Source: a virus | Virus record (IMG/VR): IMGVR_UViG_3300020156_000008 | Location: 1-49,526 of that record | Reading direction: 5' to 3' (one strand) | Length of the DNA: 49,526 bases | Shown: piece after piece, positions 35,362 to 44,244 of the stretch | Numbering within the stretch: position 1 is the first letter of the stretch | Layout: each line of letters opens with the position of its first letter | Notes under the pieces: generated by a model | The model's database searches: none | Seen by the model: the letters and a program-made list of their open reading frames with translations, nothing else | Told to the model about the DNA's origin: nothing | Program-made: the position numbers and the translations under genes

Positions 35362-36564
35362 TTAGGTCGAAGCAACACTTGTCTGGATATTTTTCATGAT
35401 TCCAGACAGCTCAGCACCCTTGACTTCCAGGCCCATTTCGTCACCGATATAGCCTTCTTCGGCATCGATTCCCTGGTTGTTGGAACGCTGCGGGCCGAAT
35501 TCCTCAGTCCAGGTCTCGCGAAGCTTCCGCTTGCGAATCAATCCGGGATGGAACACGATCAGCATCTTGCTCCACAGGGAGTTTTCGCTCATCAGCGGAT
35601 GAGTCAGAATCTTCAGTCTGTTGCCGACGAAAGAAAGTGTCGTGACATCGAATCCAAATTCGCTGTCCTTCACAGTCACTTCGTACTGAGTGTCCTTGCG
35701 GACCATCTTCTGCAGCAGATTCAGAATCTGAATGCTACCGAATGCGACTCGTTCGTTGGGCAAGCCCTTCGCATTCTTCTGGAAAATGGGCATCATGAAG
35801 TCCTGGATGCCATCCGTAGACATGGCGCCGGTCACCGAGCCATAGGCGGCTGATTCAACCGTGCCGCCGAAGTCTTCGATCTGGGGAACCAGGCCATGAG
35901 TCGTACGCAGTTCCTTGTTGTTCAGAGTCGAGACCGACTTCCGACCGAACAGGAACGAACGTTCGATATCCTCAGCATGATACTGAGTGGCCTGTTCACG
36001 CGACTCGGCGAGCTTGTTGCCCGTCAGATACTGAACAGCCTTGGCTGTGCCAGTGATGGCCCAACCATTCTTGAAGATCTGCACGAAGTTGGTGAACGAA
36101 TCACCACCCTGCATGACCGGAGTCGGCTTGCCGCCACCTTCTTCAAACGCCGTGCCAAGAAGCTGCAAGGAACCACTGGCCGGAATCGTAGTTGGCGTCG
36201 TTCCTTGGAATCCGCGACGAACCGTAATCGAGGTATTCGACGGCACCGTCAGAATGAGCATGTGCTCACCGGTCGCCTCGACCATGAGAACCGAATTCGG
36301 AGTCCAGATGCCGGCATCGACAACAGTCAGCGTCGTTGCCGAATCAGTTGCACCGCCAGCACCGACATTGCCGTTACCAGAAATGTGCGAATCCTCGATC
36401 CAGGACCACGAAGTGTCCGAGACCTTGTCTTCCTTCATGCCGGCCGACAGAGCGAGAAGTGGCGCACTGCCGCCCCAACCCTTTTTGAGCACTCGGCCAG
36501 AGAGGGTATTGACTCGGTCCCCTACAATGCTCGAGTGAGAAGCAAATACACCACGTACTGCCAT
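35362..36564 (-). CDS. Major capsid protein (DUF5309-like, 400 aa)
   Basis: AGAGGAATGAATCA precedes ATG 36564 (MAVRGVFASH); the longer frame to 36594 lacks a better site. Length and features match HK97-fold capsid proteins of the DUF5309 type: an early SWSWIEDS region, the HAEDIERSFLFGRKS helix, and a C-terminal HPLMSENSLWSKMLIVFHPG strand. It follows the putative scaffold and is itself followed by hairpins, as expected for the most expressed structural gene. Confidence 0.82.
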   Translation of the reverse strand: MAVRGVFASHSSIVGDRVNTLSGRVLKKGWGGSAPLLALSAGMKEDKVSDTSWSWIEDSHISGNGNVGAGGATDSATTLTVVDAGIWTPNSVLMVEATGEHMLILTVPSNTSITVRRGFQGTTPTTIPASGSLQLLGTAFEEGGGKPTPVMQGGDSFTNFVQIFKNGWAITGTAKAVQYLTGNKLAESREQATQYHAEDIERSFLFGRKSVSTLNNKELRTTHGLVPQIEDFGGTVESAAYGSVTGAMSTDGIQDFMMPIFQKNAKGLPNERVAFGSIQILNLLQKMVRKDTQYEVTVKDSEFGFDVTTLSFVGNRLKILTHPLMSENSLWSKMLIVFHPGLIRKRKLRETWTEEFGPQRSNNQGIDAEEGYIGDEMGLEVKGAELSGIMKNIQTSVAST

Positions 36565-36645
36565 TGATTCATTCCTCTCGTTGAAATAGGCCACTCATCT
36601 CACTTGAATCCGGAGACGAATGGCCTTTCGCTCGTTTCCGGATGT

Positions 36646-37419
36646 TCACTCGCCGAAGATGGACCTCAGAGCGTCATCGCCCTCAAGCCTTGATTCAGGC
36701 TGTTTACCAGACCGTCCTCGGCTGTTTCCGTTTCCCGCCGGACCCTTCGACGTCTTACCCAAAGCTTCCATTGCCTTGGACGTTGCGCGAGCGGCCTTCT
36801 CAGGAGTCATCTTGCTTTCGCGAATCGCTCTCTCGTAGATCGATTTCGCGAAAGCCTTGTCTGCACCTTGATAACCCAGGTCATTAAAAGCCTGAGTCGC
36901 TGAACTCTTGCGAGACTGTCCGCCTACAGCGGAGTCGATTCGTTTTTCCAGACGAGGGACGAGAATGCCGAGAGCGTGATTCAGAATCTTCGGCACTAAG
37001 GAAAGAGCTCCTTGAGCAGCTGCCTGTTGATTCTTTGCCATCAAGCCAGCGATTTGTTTTTTGTCATTCCAGTCGAAGTCGTCCGGAATCTGACTCTCGT
37101 CGAAATTCATCTTGCCGATGAGCTGTTTGATCTCATTACCCAGAGCGGCACCGGCTTCTTTCTGCTCTTGAGTCAACTCCTCATCGCCGCCACCTTCGTC
37201 GTCGCCGAGATCGAGTTCTTCTTCTGATTCAGCGTTCAGCAAAGCGTCAATGTCGATATCATCATCGTCATCACCGCTTTTCTGTTGTTGCTGCTGATTC
37301 GCATTGTTATTGGAGTCAGATCCGCCTGGACCTCCTGACATATTGGGGTCATCTGGCGGCGCAGACAAGAACCCTGTTCGTGTAATTTTTCCAAGGTATC
37401 GATTCAAAAGAGTATGCAT
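36646..37419 (-). CDS. Probable scaffolding protein (257 aa)
   Basis: Acidic and low in complexity at the front (NNNANQQQQQKSGDDDDDID, then ESEEELDLGDDEGGGDEE), helical in the middle, and basic near the end (GKTSKGPAGNGNSRGRSGK). This charge layout and the position between portal and capsid genes are typical of scaffolding proteins. AAGGGAAAC precedes the ATG. Confidence 0.75.
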   Translation of the reverse strand: MHTLLNRYLGKITRTGFLSAPPDDPNMSGGPGGSDSNNNANQQQQQKSGDDDDDIDIDALLNAESEEELDLGDDEGGGDEELTQEQKEAGAALGNEIKQLIGKMNFDESQIPDDFDWNDKKQIAGLMAKNQQAAAQGALSLVPKILNHALGILVPRLEKRIDSAVGGQSRKSSATQAFNDLGYQGADKAFAKSIYERAIRESKMTPEKAARATSKAMEALGKTSKGPAGNGNSRGRSGKQPESRLEGDDALRSIFGE

Positions 37420-37440
37420 TCCTAGTTTCCCTTCCGTGGG

Positions 37441-37653
37441 TTAAGCTTCAAGTTTCTGTGCAACAGTTTCGAAGATTGTGTGAATCAATCGATATTTCAC
37501 AGCAATTTCGAAAGCCTGCTCTGGAGTCGTTGCACTATTCAACTCCTGAGCAGTTGAGGTCATCAGCTCATTTTTCACTTGTTCCCAAGTTCCATTTTGC
37601 TGAATCGTATTGAAAAGTTTACGCACTTCTGAACGTGTAATTGAGTCATTCAT
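37441..37653 (-). CDS. Small unknown protein in head cluster (70 aa)
   Basis: AAGGAGC stands before ATG 37653 (MNDSITRSEVRKLFN). Helical throughout. No family recognised. Placed between portal and scaffold genes. Confidence 0.65.
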   Translation of the reverse strand: MNDSITRSEVRKLFNTIQQNGTWEQVKNELMTSTAQELNSATTPEQAFEIAVKYRLIHTIFETVAQKLEA

Positions 37654-37669
37654 GGCTTGCTCCTTCGCG

Positions 37670-37864
37670 TCAATCCCATCGCTTATTATCTGAGTCCTGA
37701 CGCTTCCTGGCTTGAATAGCCTTATTTTTGAAGTGAGTCTCAGAGGCGACTTTCTTCGCATCCGCCTCTGCCTTCAGCTTCTTTCGTCTTTGTTTACCGT
37801 AAAAAGACTTAGCGATTCGCTCTCTTTCACCCGGCTTCACATACTCATTGATGTTTTTGATCAT
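37670..37864 (-). CDS. Small basic protein (64 aa)
   Basis: The open frame reaches 38071, but AAAGGA before ATG 37864 (MIKNINEYVKPGERERIA) marks the start. The product is very rich in Lys and Arg (GKQRRKKLKAEADAKK), so it may bind nucleic acid. Unknown function. Confidence 0.65.
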   Translation of the reverse strand: MIKNINEYVKPGERERIAKSFYGKQRRKKLKAEADAKKVASETHFKNKAIQARKRQDSDNKRWD

Positions 37865-38139
37865 AGCTGAATCCTTTAGCTGCACGACCCCTCTGAGCCG
37901 TGGGTTCCCCTGCGCCATTCCCACTCGACTACTCCGTCCCCGCCCTTTGCTCCGCTTCGCTCCGCTGCGGGGACTCCGCTTAACGTCGAGCGTGAACCTT
38001 GGCTCTGGTGACATGCGCTCCGGGAAGAATCGCTGACGCTCGCTAGTTGGCCTTGGGTACCCCAAGGCCAACTCGCAAGCTAGCTTATCTACCCGTCACT
38101 CCTGTCAACCCACTAGTCTCAACCGGGGCCGCCGTTGAT
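37865..38139. other. Untranslated gap with a strong hairpin
   Basis: 275 bases between the portal stop and the small basic gene. It holds a perfect 11-bp stem GTTGGCCTTGG / CCAAGGCCAAC with loop GTACC (38046-38072) and a longer-range CCCCGC ... GCGGGG pair. GC-rich, with no promoter I can defend. Possibly a processing site or terminator inside the late transcript. Confidence 0.5.
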
Positions 38140-40047
38140 TTACTGAATGATTCCAGCCATTCCAGCAGGCATCGATTCCGTAGAAGCTCCTGTGGCGGCT
38201 CCTGTTGTGGGATCAACTGCGGTCTGTTCGTTGGAGAGAGTTGGTTGAATCATGAATTGACCAAGATCAGTTCCGATGTTGAGGAGCAGACTGTAGAGAG
38301 TCCACAGTCCCATCATGTCAATTCCCTTGGCTGCGTCTGGATTCTGAATCAGTGCGAAGATCAACGATCGAATCTGCTCGGCTGCGGCTTCGCGCGTGAT
38401 TTGGCCTAGGCCGCTGTTCAGCAAGTCTGCGACTTCTTCGTCGGTCACAGCGGTGAACTGACTCTTCTCCTTGTCGTACTTAGCAATGTTTCGATACTGC
38501 GCCATTCTGGTTGGCAACATCAGTGATGAATCAAGCATACGCACGAACATATGAAGTTTACGCATGCTGCCTTGCATGACAGCTGAGACCTGACTCGTGA
38601 TTGCTCTGTCCATGCCGGCAATCTGAGCAGGCAAAGATTGATTCGGGAAGAACTGCTTCATCAGATCCAGAACGCTGCCGGCGTCGGCCATGTTCTGTCT
38701 GGAATCAAGATTGTTATCAAGCTTTACGAGTCCGCTACGCACATCACGACCACCGATCTTTGAAACCAGTAGACCTGAGGTTTCACCATTCTGAATCTTG
38801 CTGACGTCGAACATGGTAGGGTCAACGCCTTTCAAGCCCCAGATTTGTGAACGAATCCCTTCAATGTGGGTATTGATGAGGAAGCTCATGAATCGTTGGA
38901 ATGGCTTAATGTGTTCAGCGATACTGCGGGCTGCTTCTTTTAGTTCATCCACATTGAGTCGTGCCATGTAAATAGGAAGTTCGGTCGCTTCTTCCATTTT
39001 ATCCATGGCAACGATCCAACGACCATCCACAAGTGTGAATCGATATAGCTGAATCGGTGATTCCTCGTTGTCTTCGTCATACAGATCGAACTGCTTTTCA
39101 TTGATCCAGCAGTACATGAGGATCACTTCATGGCCATCGATGTCAACAACGGAATCAGCATCTGTCCCGAGACCATACTTGGCCCAGTCAACATTACTGA
39201 CTCCATTACCAGACTTCGTGTCACCGCCATCTGATTCAATATTTGTCTGACTCGGAGGATATCGATAATATGATGCCTTACCGAACTCGTACGAATTCGA
39301 CCCATCGCCAGGACGCTCACTGAAGATTTTGTCGAGATTGATGAGTCCATTTTGCTCAGCCTGTCGAATCAACCACAGACGATTACGAACTCCGGCAATA
39401 GCTGCCCACTCGCCATCCTTGTGCAACTTCTGCATGTCGACAACTGACGGATCGTACATGAAATTGTAGACGTCAATTGATTCACACTTGTTACCTTCTG
39501 ACTCATCGAGCTTATTACCCGGAGTCCAGGTGATATGAAAACCACCGAGGTTATACTTGTGCAGTGCCCGCATGGCGCAGGTAATATTGAAATAGTAATT
39601 GTTGATCTTGGTGTCTTGATTCATCTTGGCCGTCAACTTCTTGACAGCTTCGGTCTTGCTGCGCTGACCTGGATCAGCATAGAAGTTGCCACCCAAGGGT
39701 GCAAAGACCTCTGAGAAGAATGCAACAGCGTCATCGATATGCGCTTGCGCTACCGGCAGATTCACAGGAATAGCCTGCGACTTGCCAGTCATATCTTCTC
39801 GTGAATCACGCATGGAATCTTCTTCGCTAAGTCTCTGCCAAGTCGACACCATTTGGTCGATACGAGCGAAACGCTGAATGCGATTCCCGCGTTTAGGTCT
39901 TTCCTTGTCCAACTTGGACTTCAGGTAATCCACTAGCTGCGTGTGTTGCTCGTCGGAGAGCATTGATTCATCAACAGCCTCACCAGAAGGCTGCGCCACA
40001 TCCTTGTCAGGATCGAACTGCATGCGTGCGTCATCTTTGTCGTACAT
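38140..40047 (-). CDS. Portal protein (635 aa)
   Basis: Placed directly after TerL in the transcript, length typical of podovirus portals. Features: YKQ-like acidic start, a TGKSQAIPVNLPVAQAHID segment that occurs in portals before the clip region, a long helix-rich centre, and a C-terminal helical tail ending in a Gly/Thr-rich end. The dodecameric ring is where the terminase docks. AGGAGAGAATCAT precedes the ATG. Confidence 0.82.
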   Translation of the reverse strand: MYDKDDARMQFDPDKDVAQPSGEAVDESMLSDEQHTQLVDYLKSKLDKERPKRGNRIQRFARIDQMVSTWQRLSEEDSMRDSREDMTGKSQAIPVNLPVAQAHIDDAVAFFSEVFAPLGGNFYADPGQRSKTEAVKKLTAKMNQDTKINNYYFNITCAMRALHKYNLGGFHITWTPGNKLDESEGNKCESIDVYNFMYDPSVVDMQKLHKDGEWAAIAGVRNRLWLIRQAEQNGLINLDKIFSERPGDGSNSYEFGKASYYRYPPSQTNIESDGGDTKSGNGVSNVDWAKYGLGTDADSVVDIDGHEVILMYCWINEKQFDLYDEDNEESPIQLYRFTLVDGRWIVAMDKMEEATELPIYMARLNVDELKEAARSIAEHIKPFQRFMSFLINTHIEGIRSQIWGLKGVDPTMFDVSKIQNGETSGLLVSKIGGRDVRSGLVKLDNNLDSRQNMADAGSVLDLMKQFFPNQSLPAQIAGMDRAITSQVSAVMQGSMRKLHMFVRMLDSSLMLPTRMAQYRNIAKYDKEKSQFTAVTDEEVADLLNSGLGQITREAAAEQIRSLIFALIQNPDAAKGIDMMGLWTLYSLLLNIGTDLGQFMIQPTLSNEQTAVDPTTGAATGASTESMPAGMAGIIQ

Positions 40048-40058
40048 ATGATTCTCTC

Positions 40059-41597
40059 CTAGTAAGGAACGTATTGAGATTGATGTACTGACTCAGCCAT
40101 TACTTGTTGCTGAATCAGCTGAAGTTTCTCTTTCAGGAATCCACCTTCCTGAATTTGCTCACCTGCTTGCGCCCAGGCTATGACACCGTAGGCGGCTGCA
40201 TCAGGAATGTCTTCGTGATCGGTTGAATCAGGATCATAGAGACTAATTTCAGTCAATAGCTCTTCTTCCTCGATTGCGACTCCATAATTGCCCGATGCAA
40301 TCGAATTAATCATCGCAAGAATGCGACTCGCCTTGGCAACACCACCGGACGGAAGCCCAATCATGGTGAATAGCTGCTCTGGAATCTGCCTTTCCTTTAA
40401 CTTTGCCTTGAAAAGACTAATCAAAAGTCGTTGAGCAGCTACTGACTCGATTCCCCAGGTTGAAATATTCCAGTAATAACTCAATTCAATAAGCGTATCC
40501 AGCATTTGATCCTCGGACATGCGTCCTTTACGTGAATCAACGATGAATGGGATCACTCGCTCCTTAATTTTCACGTGAACCACTATGCCTGTGGGATCAT
40601 GCCAACTTTTTTGTCCGAATGCAGGGTCAACTGTGATGATTCCAGCAACGACTTCGTCTGGATTCGGTCTTGGAATGCGAACAGCCTGGCTGAGATCAAT
40701 TTTGAAGATTGAATCAGCAGTCATATTCATCATTTCATAGACCCAGACGTGTCCAACACCCTTGGATCGATAGTTTTTGTAGTCCTCTAGCAGTTCTTCT
40801 AGCGTGTAGAGTCCAGACCAGAGAGCTTTCAACTCGCCAGTGGTCTTATCTCTGATGATTGCACCGTATACAGTTGGATTCCAAGCTGGATCCTTGCTGA
40901 ATCGATACAACATTGTCCTCGAATTGATCATGTTACCAAGCATAATGCGAACAGAACGTCTCGCAGTTGCCTTTAGCAGGTTACCCATGAGCCAAGTATC
41001 AAGATTTGCCTGTGATTCATCACTCGCTGCCGTTCTGTTGTCTTCACAGTCGTCGATAACCAGCAATTCAGGGCGCTTATTGTCAACCAGAGTACCACGA
41101 ACCTGCTGATCAGAGCCAATAGCTTTCAACAAAACAGTTTTTCTGCCTCGATTCGGCGTTCCAATCTCTAGAATCCACAACTGTTCAGCCTCATTGGACT
41201 TAATAACCGTCGTATGGCCAAAAACATGCTGGTCATGGTCAGTCCGAAGCCAGTTCACTATGTCTCGACACGCCGCTTTCGCGATACCTGCCGTCAGTGA
41301 GGCATAGACCGCAAAGCTGATTCGCGAATAACGAAAGAAAAGAATGATTGCCAACTTTGTGAGAGTCGATTTCGCATGACCACGAGGTACACAAAAGAGT
41401 TTCTGTAAGTGCCCACGCCAGTCATCGAGATTCACAGCGTTCACAATATTAACAAACTCGTCCCAAATCTCCTCATGCAGCTGTGGAACATCGAGAGTCA
41501 GCTCATCTTGAAGATAAAAACTCAAGAAAGCAACGCAATCAGTGCGCATTGCCTCCTTGAGTTCTTCAATATCGAGTTCAACTAGCTGCGAATCCAT
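40059..41597 (-). CDS. terL: Terminase large subunit
   Basis: A 512-residue packaging motor. Walker A-like PRGHAKST at 71-78, Walker B LLVIDDCED with Asp182-Asp183, and the RNase H-like nuclease motif IITVDPAFGQK with Asp324, followed by a C-terminal conserved DPTGIVVHVKI strand. This combination identifies TerL. The ATG overlaps the stop of the preceding gene (TAATG), with GGAGAGAC upstream. Confidence 0.93.
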   Translation of the reverse strand: MDSQLVELDIEELKEAMRTDCVAFLSFYLQDELTLDVPQLHEEIWDEFVNIVNAVNLDDWRGHLQKLFCVPRGHAKSTLTKLAIILFFRYSRISFAVYASLTAGIAKAACRDIVNWLRTDHDQHVFGHTTVIKSNEAEQLWILEIGTPNRGRKTVLLKAIGSDQQVRGTLVDNKRPELLVIDDCEDNRTAASDESQANLDTWLMGNLLKATARRSVRIMLGNMINSRTMLYRFSKDPAWNPTVYGAIIRDKTTGELKALWSGLYTLEELLEDYKNYRSKGVGHVWVYEMMNMTADSIFKIDLSQAVRIPRPNPDEVVAGIITVDPAFGQKSWHDPTGIVVHVKIKERVIPFIVDSRKGRMSEDQMLDTLIELSYYWNISTWGIESVAAQRLLISLFKAKLKERQIPEQLFTMIGLPSGGVAKASRILAMINSIASGNYGVAIEEEELLTEISLYDPDSTDHEDIPDAAAYGVIAWAQAGEQIQEGGFLKEKLQLIQQQVMAESVHQSQYVPY

Positions 41598-42475
41598 TAT
41601 GTCTCTCCATCAGCCAGCTTGCTCAGTTGTGGAATATCGGTCGACGTCAGCATTTCTGCTGAATCAGCCAGTCTCACAACCTCCCCTTCGATCGTTTTTG
41701 GTTTTGAAAGTTGATTCATGGTCCTCTGAGAGAGGCTGAGAGTCACTCTTCCGATCGATCCGGGCCCTGGCAGCCCGCCATCTGACTCGATAGGCTGTCC
41801 ATATTGATTCAATTGCACATTAACCTGTGTGCCAGGAGCATGCGGCTTACCGTCCATGATCTCACCTCCTGGACCTCGACGAGTCGCTGCATTCGCCACC
41901 CTGGCAATCTGCAAGTACTCCCCGGTGGTTAAGTTTTTCTTCTCAACGAGTCCGATGATTTTCGCCAAAGCAGCGTTTTCGACTCGATCCCAATTGAATC
42001 CACGTTTCCGTAGTGATTCAAGCTCTAGCAATTTCTCCAATCGACGAGCTTGTACTTGATCCGGATTCGAAATCTGAATGCAATGCTGAAGCTCACCTAC
42101 CTCACAGCGAAGCCTCTTCGACAAAGCAGCAACTTCCGGTCCATCCCACTCGTCTTCATCCTGAATCAAAGCCTCTAGAATATTCTCCTGCAACTCCCCC
42201 CACTTCAGCCAACCCTCAGGAGGCATCTCGGATGGAATCAACTCTGATTCAGCAGATACCCCCGGGGTTGACTCACTGATTAACTCAACGTCGGCACCAA
42301 TCTCCAACTCAACTTCAAATTCCTCTTCCACTGCCGAGGCCGATACCTCTTCAGCTAGTGATTCACTAATCACTTTCCTCGGCCTCCCGCCTAAATTCCT
42401 TTCCTTCGCCCCATAAAGGGAATCCGGCCCTAGCCCCTCTACTAGCGAATCACTATCTTCAAACCCTATTTCCAT
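41597..42475 (-). CDS. Terminase small subunit candidate (292 aa)
   Basis: It overlaps the TerL start and stands where TerS usually is. AGGAGG precedes the ATG. It is acidic at the front (VEEEFEVELEIGADVELISE). A helical middle contains GRPRK and a long helix (ARRLEKLLELESLRKRG), and the rest is Gly/Pro-rich. It is longer than usual for TerS and no clear helix-turn-helix is visible, so the call rests on position. Confidence 0.55.
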   Translation of the reverse strand: MEIGFEDSDSLVEGLGPDSLYGAKERNLGGRPRKVISESLAEEVSASAVEEEFEVELEIGADVELISESTPGVSAESELIPSEMPPEGWLKWGELQENILEALIQDEDEWDGPEVAALSKRLRCEVGELQHCIQISNPDQVQARRLEKLLELESLRKRGFNWDRVENAALAKIIGLVEKKNLTTGEYLQIARVANAATRRGPGGEIMDGKPHAPGTQVNVQLNQYGQPIESDGGLPGPGSIGRVTLSLSQRTMNQLSKPKTIEGEVVRLADSAEMLTSTDIPQLSKLADGET

Positions 42476-42887
42476 TCCAGCCTCCTATAAAGTGCCGAAT
42501 CTGTCCACCCCCACGCGGGATAGGGGTGGTCTTATTAACGGGCCGACTCCCGGCTGCGGAAGGGGGGCTCTACCCCCCGGCATTCGGATTCGGAGCAGTA
42601 GGGGGGAGGCCCTTTCTTGCTCGAAGCGGTTGTGTTAGCGTGCGAGTCGCAGACGAGCCATGAGCCGAAGGCGAATCAAGCATGCGTCGCAGACTCCGCT
42701 CTTGCGAGCCAACGGCGAGCCAAGCAAATAAGTAGTGAGCGTAAGCGAACGCCGCTTCCGATTCGGAGCGAGCGCAGCGAGCGGAGAAAATTTCCGAGAT
42801 TCAATCTTGAACCTTTGAGTCAAGATTGAATCTCGGCAGTGATTCAGAGTTAAGGAAGGTTTCGGACCCTGCGGGAGTCCACGCTGT
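42476..42887. other. Structured untranslated gap upstream of the terminase genes
   Basis: About 410 bases with no gene I trust. It holds CCACCCC / GGGGTGG (42505-42511 with 42523-42529), GGGGGG-CTCTA-CCCCCC (42562-42578) and the 17-bp hairpin listed separately. GC-rich, with short repeated words (GATTCGGAG, GCGAGC). It may contain late control signals; no promoter found. Confidence 0.5.
42794..42836 (-). terminator. Perfect 17-bp hairpin, probable terminator
   Basis: CCGAGATTCAATCTTGA and its exact reverse complement flank a 9-base loop. Reading leftward it is followed by AAATTTTC, a weak U-tract. It would separate the small genes at 42888-43787 from the packaging genes. Confidence 0.55.
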
Positions 42888-43157
42888 TCAGAATCTGCTG
42901 GCAAGCCATGATTCGGCAAGCCATGCGACGGGTTGAATCGCTAACGCGGCTATCAGCGGCCACGCAATCAAGCACACAACCATTTCCACCTCGCTGCCGC
43001 CCTTCACCCAGCGTTCCACACCTTCCCAGCCGCTGCCGCTGCCACTGGCCTTGGCCTTGCTCTGCTCTTTGACTCGACGAGAGAGTGACCATGTGAGAGT
43101 CAATCGGCCAAGTTTGACGAAATGAAGTCCACCCACTTTGAAAACGCGCTTCCTCAT
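42888..43157 (-). CDS. Small protein with C-terminal membrane helix (89 aa)
   Basis: GGAGG lies before ATG 43157 (MRKRVFKVGG). A basic front and Gly/Ser linker end in a hydrophobic segment (VVCLIAWPLIAALAIQPVAW). Probably tail-anchored in the inner membrane. Unknown function. Confidence 0.58.
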   Translation of the reverse strand: MRKRVFKVGGLHFVKLGRLTLTWSLSRRVKEQSKAKASGSGSGWEGVERWVKGGSEVEMVVCLIAWPLIAALAIQPVAWLAESWLASRF

Positions 43158-43162
43158 TGGAG

Positions 43163-43498
43163 TCAAGCCTCCTCAATGAGCGCGGCGAAGGCGATTAGCT
43201 GGGCCAAGGCTTGGCGAGTCGCTTCGATCTGCTGGGCAAGCATGGGGCCATGTGAGGCACGAGTGACTTCGGCATGCATTGCCATCTTGCGCAAGTGTTG
43301 CACCGAGTCATTGGTGTTTTCAAGGTAGGCAGTGATTGTGCCAAGCGTAGGGGCTTGCCATGCTCCGGGCTTGGCTTCTTGCTTGCGAGTCATCAGGCGC
43401 AAATAGCTTTGCAAGTCGCTTTGCAAGAGCGGGGCTTGCTCCAAGGCAGAGGTGGCGGCGATGGAATCGAGTGTGTCGGGAGAGATCGAGTGTGTCAT
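43163..43498 (-). CDS. Unknown helical protein (111 aa)
   Basis: The frame opens at 43573, but CAAGGAATCAACATC stands before ATG 43498 (MTHSISPDTL). Ala/Gln/Leu-rich, helical. CACTCGAT repeats fall on both sides of its start. It is part of a three-gene leftward unit with 42888 and 43542. Confidence 0.65.
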   Translation of the reverse strand: MTHSISPDTLDSIAATSALEQAPLLQSDLQSYLRLMTRKQEAKPGAWQAPTLGTITAYLENTNDSVQHLRKMAMHAEVTRASHGPMLAQQIEATRQALAQLIAFAALIEEA

Positions 43499-43541
43499 GA
43501 TGTTGATTCCTTGGTTGCGAGTGAGTGAGAATCGAGTGATA

Positions 43542-43787
43542 TCAGTGAAAACCACGGTCGGCAATGCCAGCAAGCTCCGCCTTTAAAGCGTCCAGAGCCT
43601 TCTGGTGCGAGGCAACGAGTTGCTCCTGCATCTGAATGTGGCTTTCCATGATGCTACGAGCAATGTCTATTGGATTCACCATTCCCTGCTTTGCAAAGTT
43701 GCTAACTAGTGCCCTCTCATATCCGCTCAAGTCGCGGGCGAGAACGGTTTCGACTTCTTTGCGGATCTGAATCGAGTGAGTGGCCAT
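43542..43787 (-). CDS. Unknown helical protein (81 aa)
   Basis: AGGAG precedes ATG 43787 (MATHSIQIRKEVETVLA). The C-terminal half is a likely coiled coil (QEQLVASHQKALDALKAELA). First gene of the unit driven by the promoter at 43827-43855. Confidence 0.68.
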   Translation of the reverse strand: MATHSIQIRKEVETVLARDLSGYERALVSNFAKQGMVNPIDIARSIMESHIQMQEQLVASHQKALDALKAELAGIADRGFH

Positions 43788-43802
43788 TTCCAAAAACTCC
43801 TA

Positions 43803-43855
43803 TGAGGCGTAATTGCCTATGGACTCAATATACGCCTCAAACCTTAACAATTCAA
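43803..43855 (-). promoter_or_regulatory. Promoter with overlapping dyad for the 43787 unit
   Basis: On the - strand: TTGAAT (43855-43850), 17-bp spacer, TATATT (43832-43827). A perfect 9-bp inverted repeat, TGAGGCGTA ... TACGCCTCA (43803-43811 with 43831-43839), spans the -10 and the start of the transcript, as an operator or 5' hairpin would. Confidence 0.6.
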
Positions 43856-43979
43856 TACCTTCATCCAATTAATTCTCCTTGGAATCGAGTGCCTAACACT
43901 CTTGCGAGTGGGCAAGTGCAAGGCGGAATCGAGTGTCCTAGAGAGTGATCGAGTGAAGCAGGGTTGTCGCAATCGAGTG

Positions 43980-44188
43980 AATGACGAGTGCCGCAAACCC
44001 TTTTGACTGTGATTCAGCCCATACCCTCACAATCGGCCACAGAAGGCCACACAGAGGCTTTTGACTCTCGCCAGTATAACCACATAGGCAACCATGCTGG
44101 ACGCGCTCTGTGGCGATTTAGGAATTGATTCCTAGAAACAATGGTGCGCGATTGTTCGCAATTAGTAAACAGTCCTCATAGAACGCAA
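43980..44188. other. Untranslated gap in control region
   Basis: No gene seen. It contains TAGGAAT-TG-ATTCCTA, a 7-bp dyad near 44120-44136, and two GGCCACA words near 44035-44055. Possible regulatory sites; nothing firmer. Confidence 0.4.
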
Positions 44189-44221
44189 AAAGGCCGCAAC
44201 CCTTTCGGAATTGCGGCCTTT
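44189..44221 (-). terminator. Rho-independent terminator of the 45288 gene
   Basis: AAAGGCCGCAA / TTGCGGCCTTT (11 bp) with an 11-base loop, followed leftward by TTTTTGCG. It lies 24 bases behind the stop of the leader-bearing gene. Confidence 0.88.
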
Positions 44222-44244
44222 GGAGTCAGTCGGGTTTGAGTCGA

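Larger units (their letters stand above)
43466..43979 (-). repeat. CACTCGAT repeat cluster A (8 copies)
   Basis: ATCGAGTG on the + strand (CACTCGAT on the transcribed - strand) at 43466, 43485, 43531, 43771, 43884, 43928, 43948 and 43972. The copies sit upstream of and inside the first two genes of the leftward unit, around its promoter. A given 8-mer is expected on either strand about once in 33 kb. Confidence 0.85.

Noticed and set aside
37865-38071. N-terminal extension of the small basic protein to 38071
   Set aside because: The extension reads through a strong hairpin, while AAAGGA before ATG 37864 gives a clean start.
42617-42919. Frames on both strands in the gap before the terminase genes
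   Set aside because: They are rich in Arg, Ser and Leu, run through hairpins and short DNA repeats, and lack ribosome sites.
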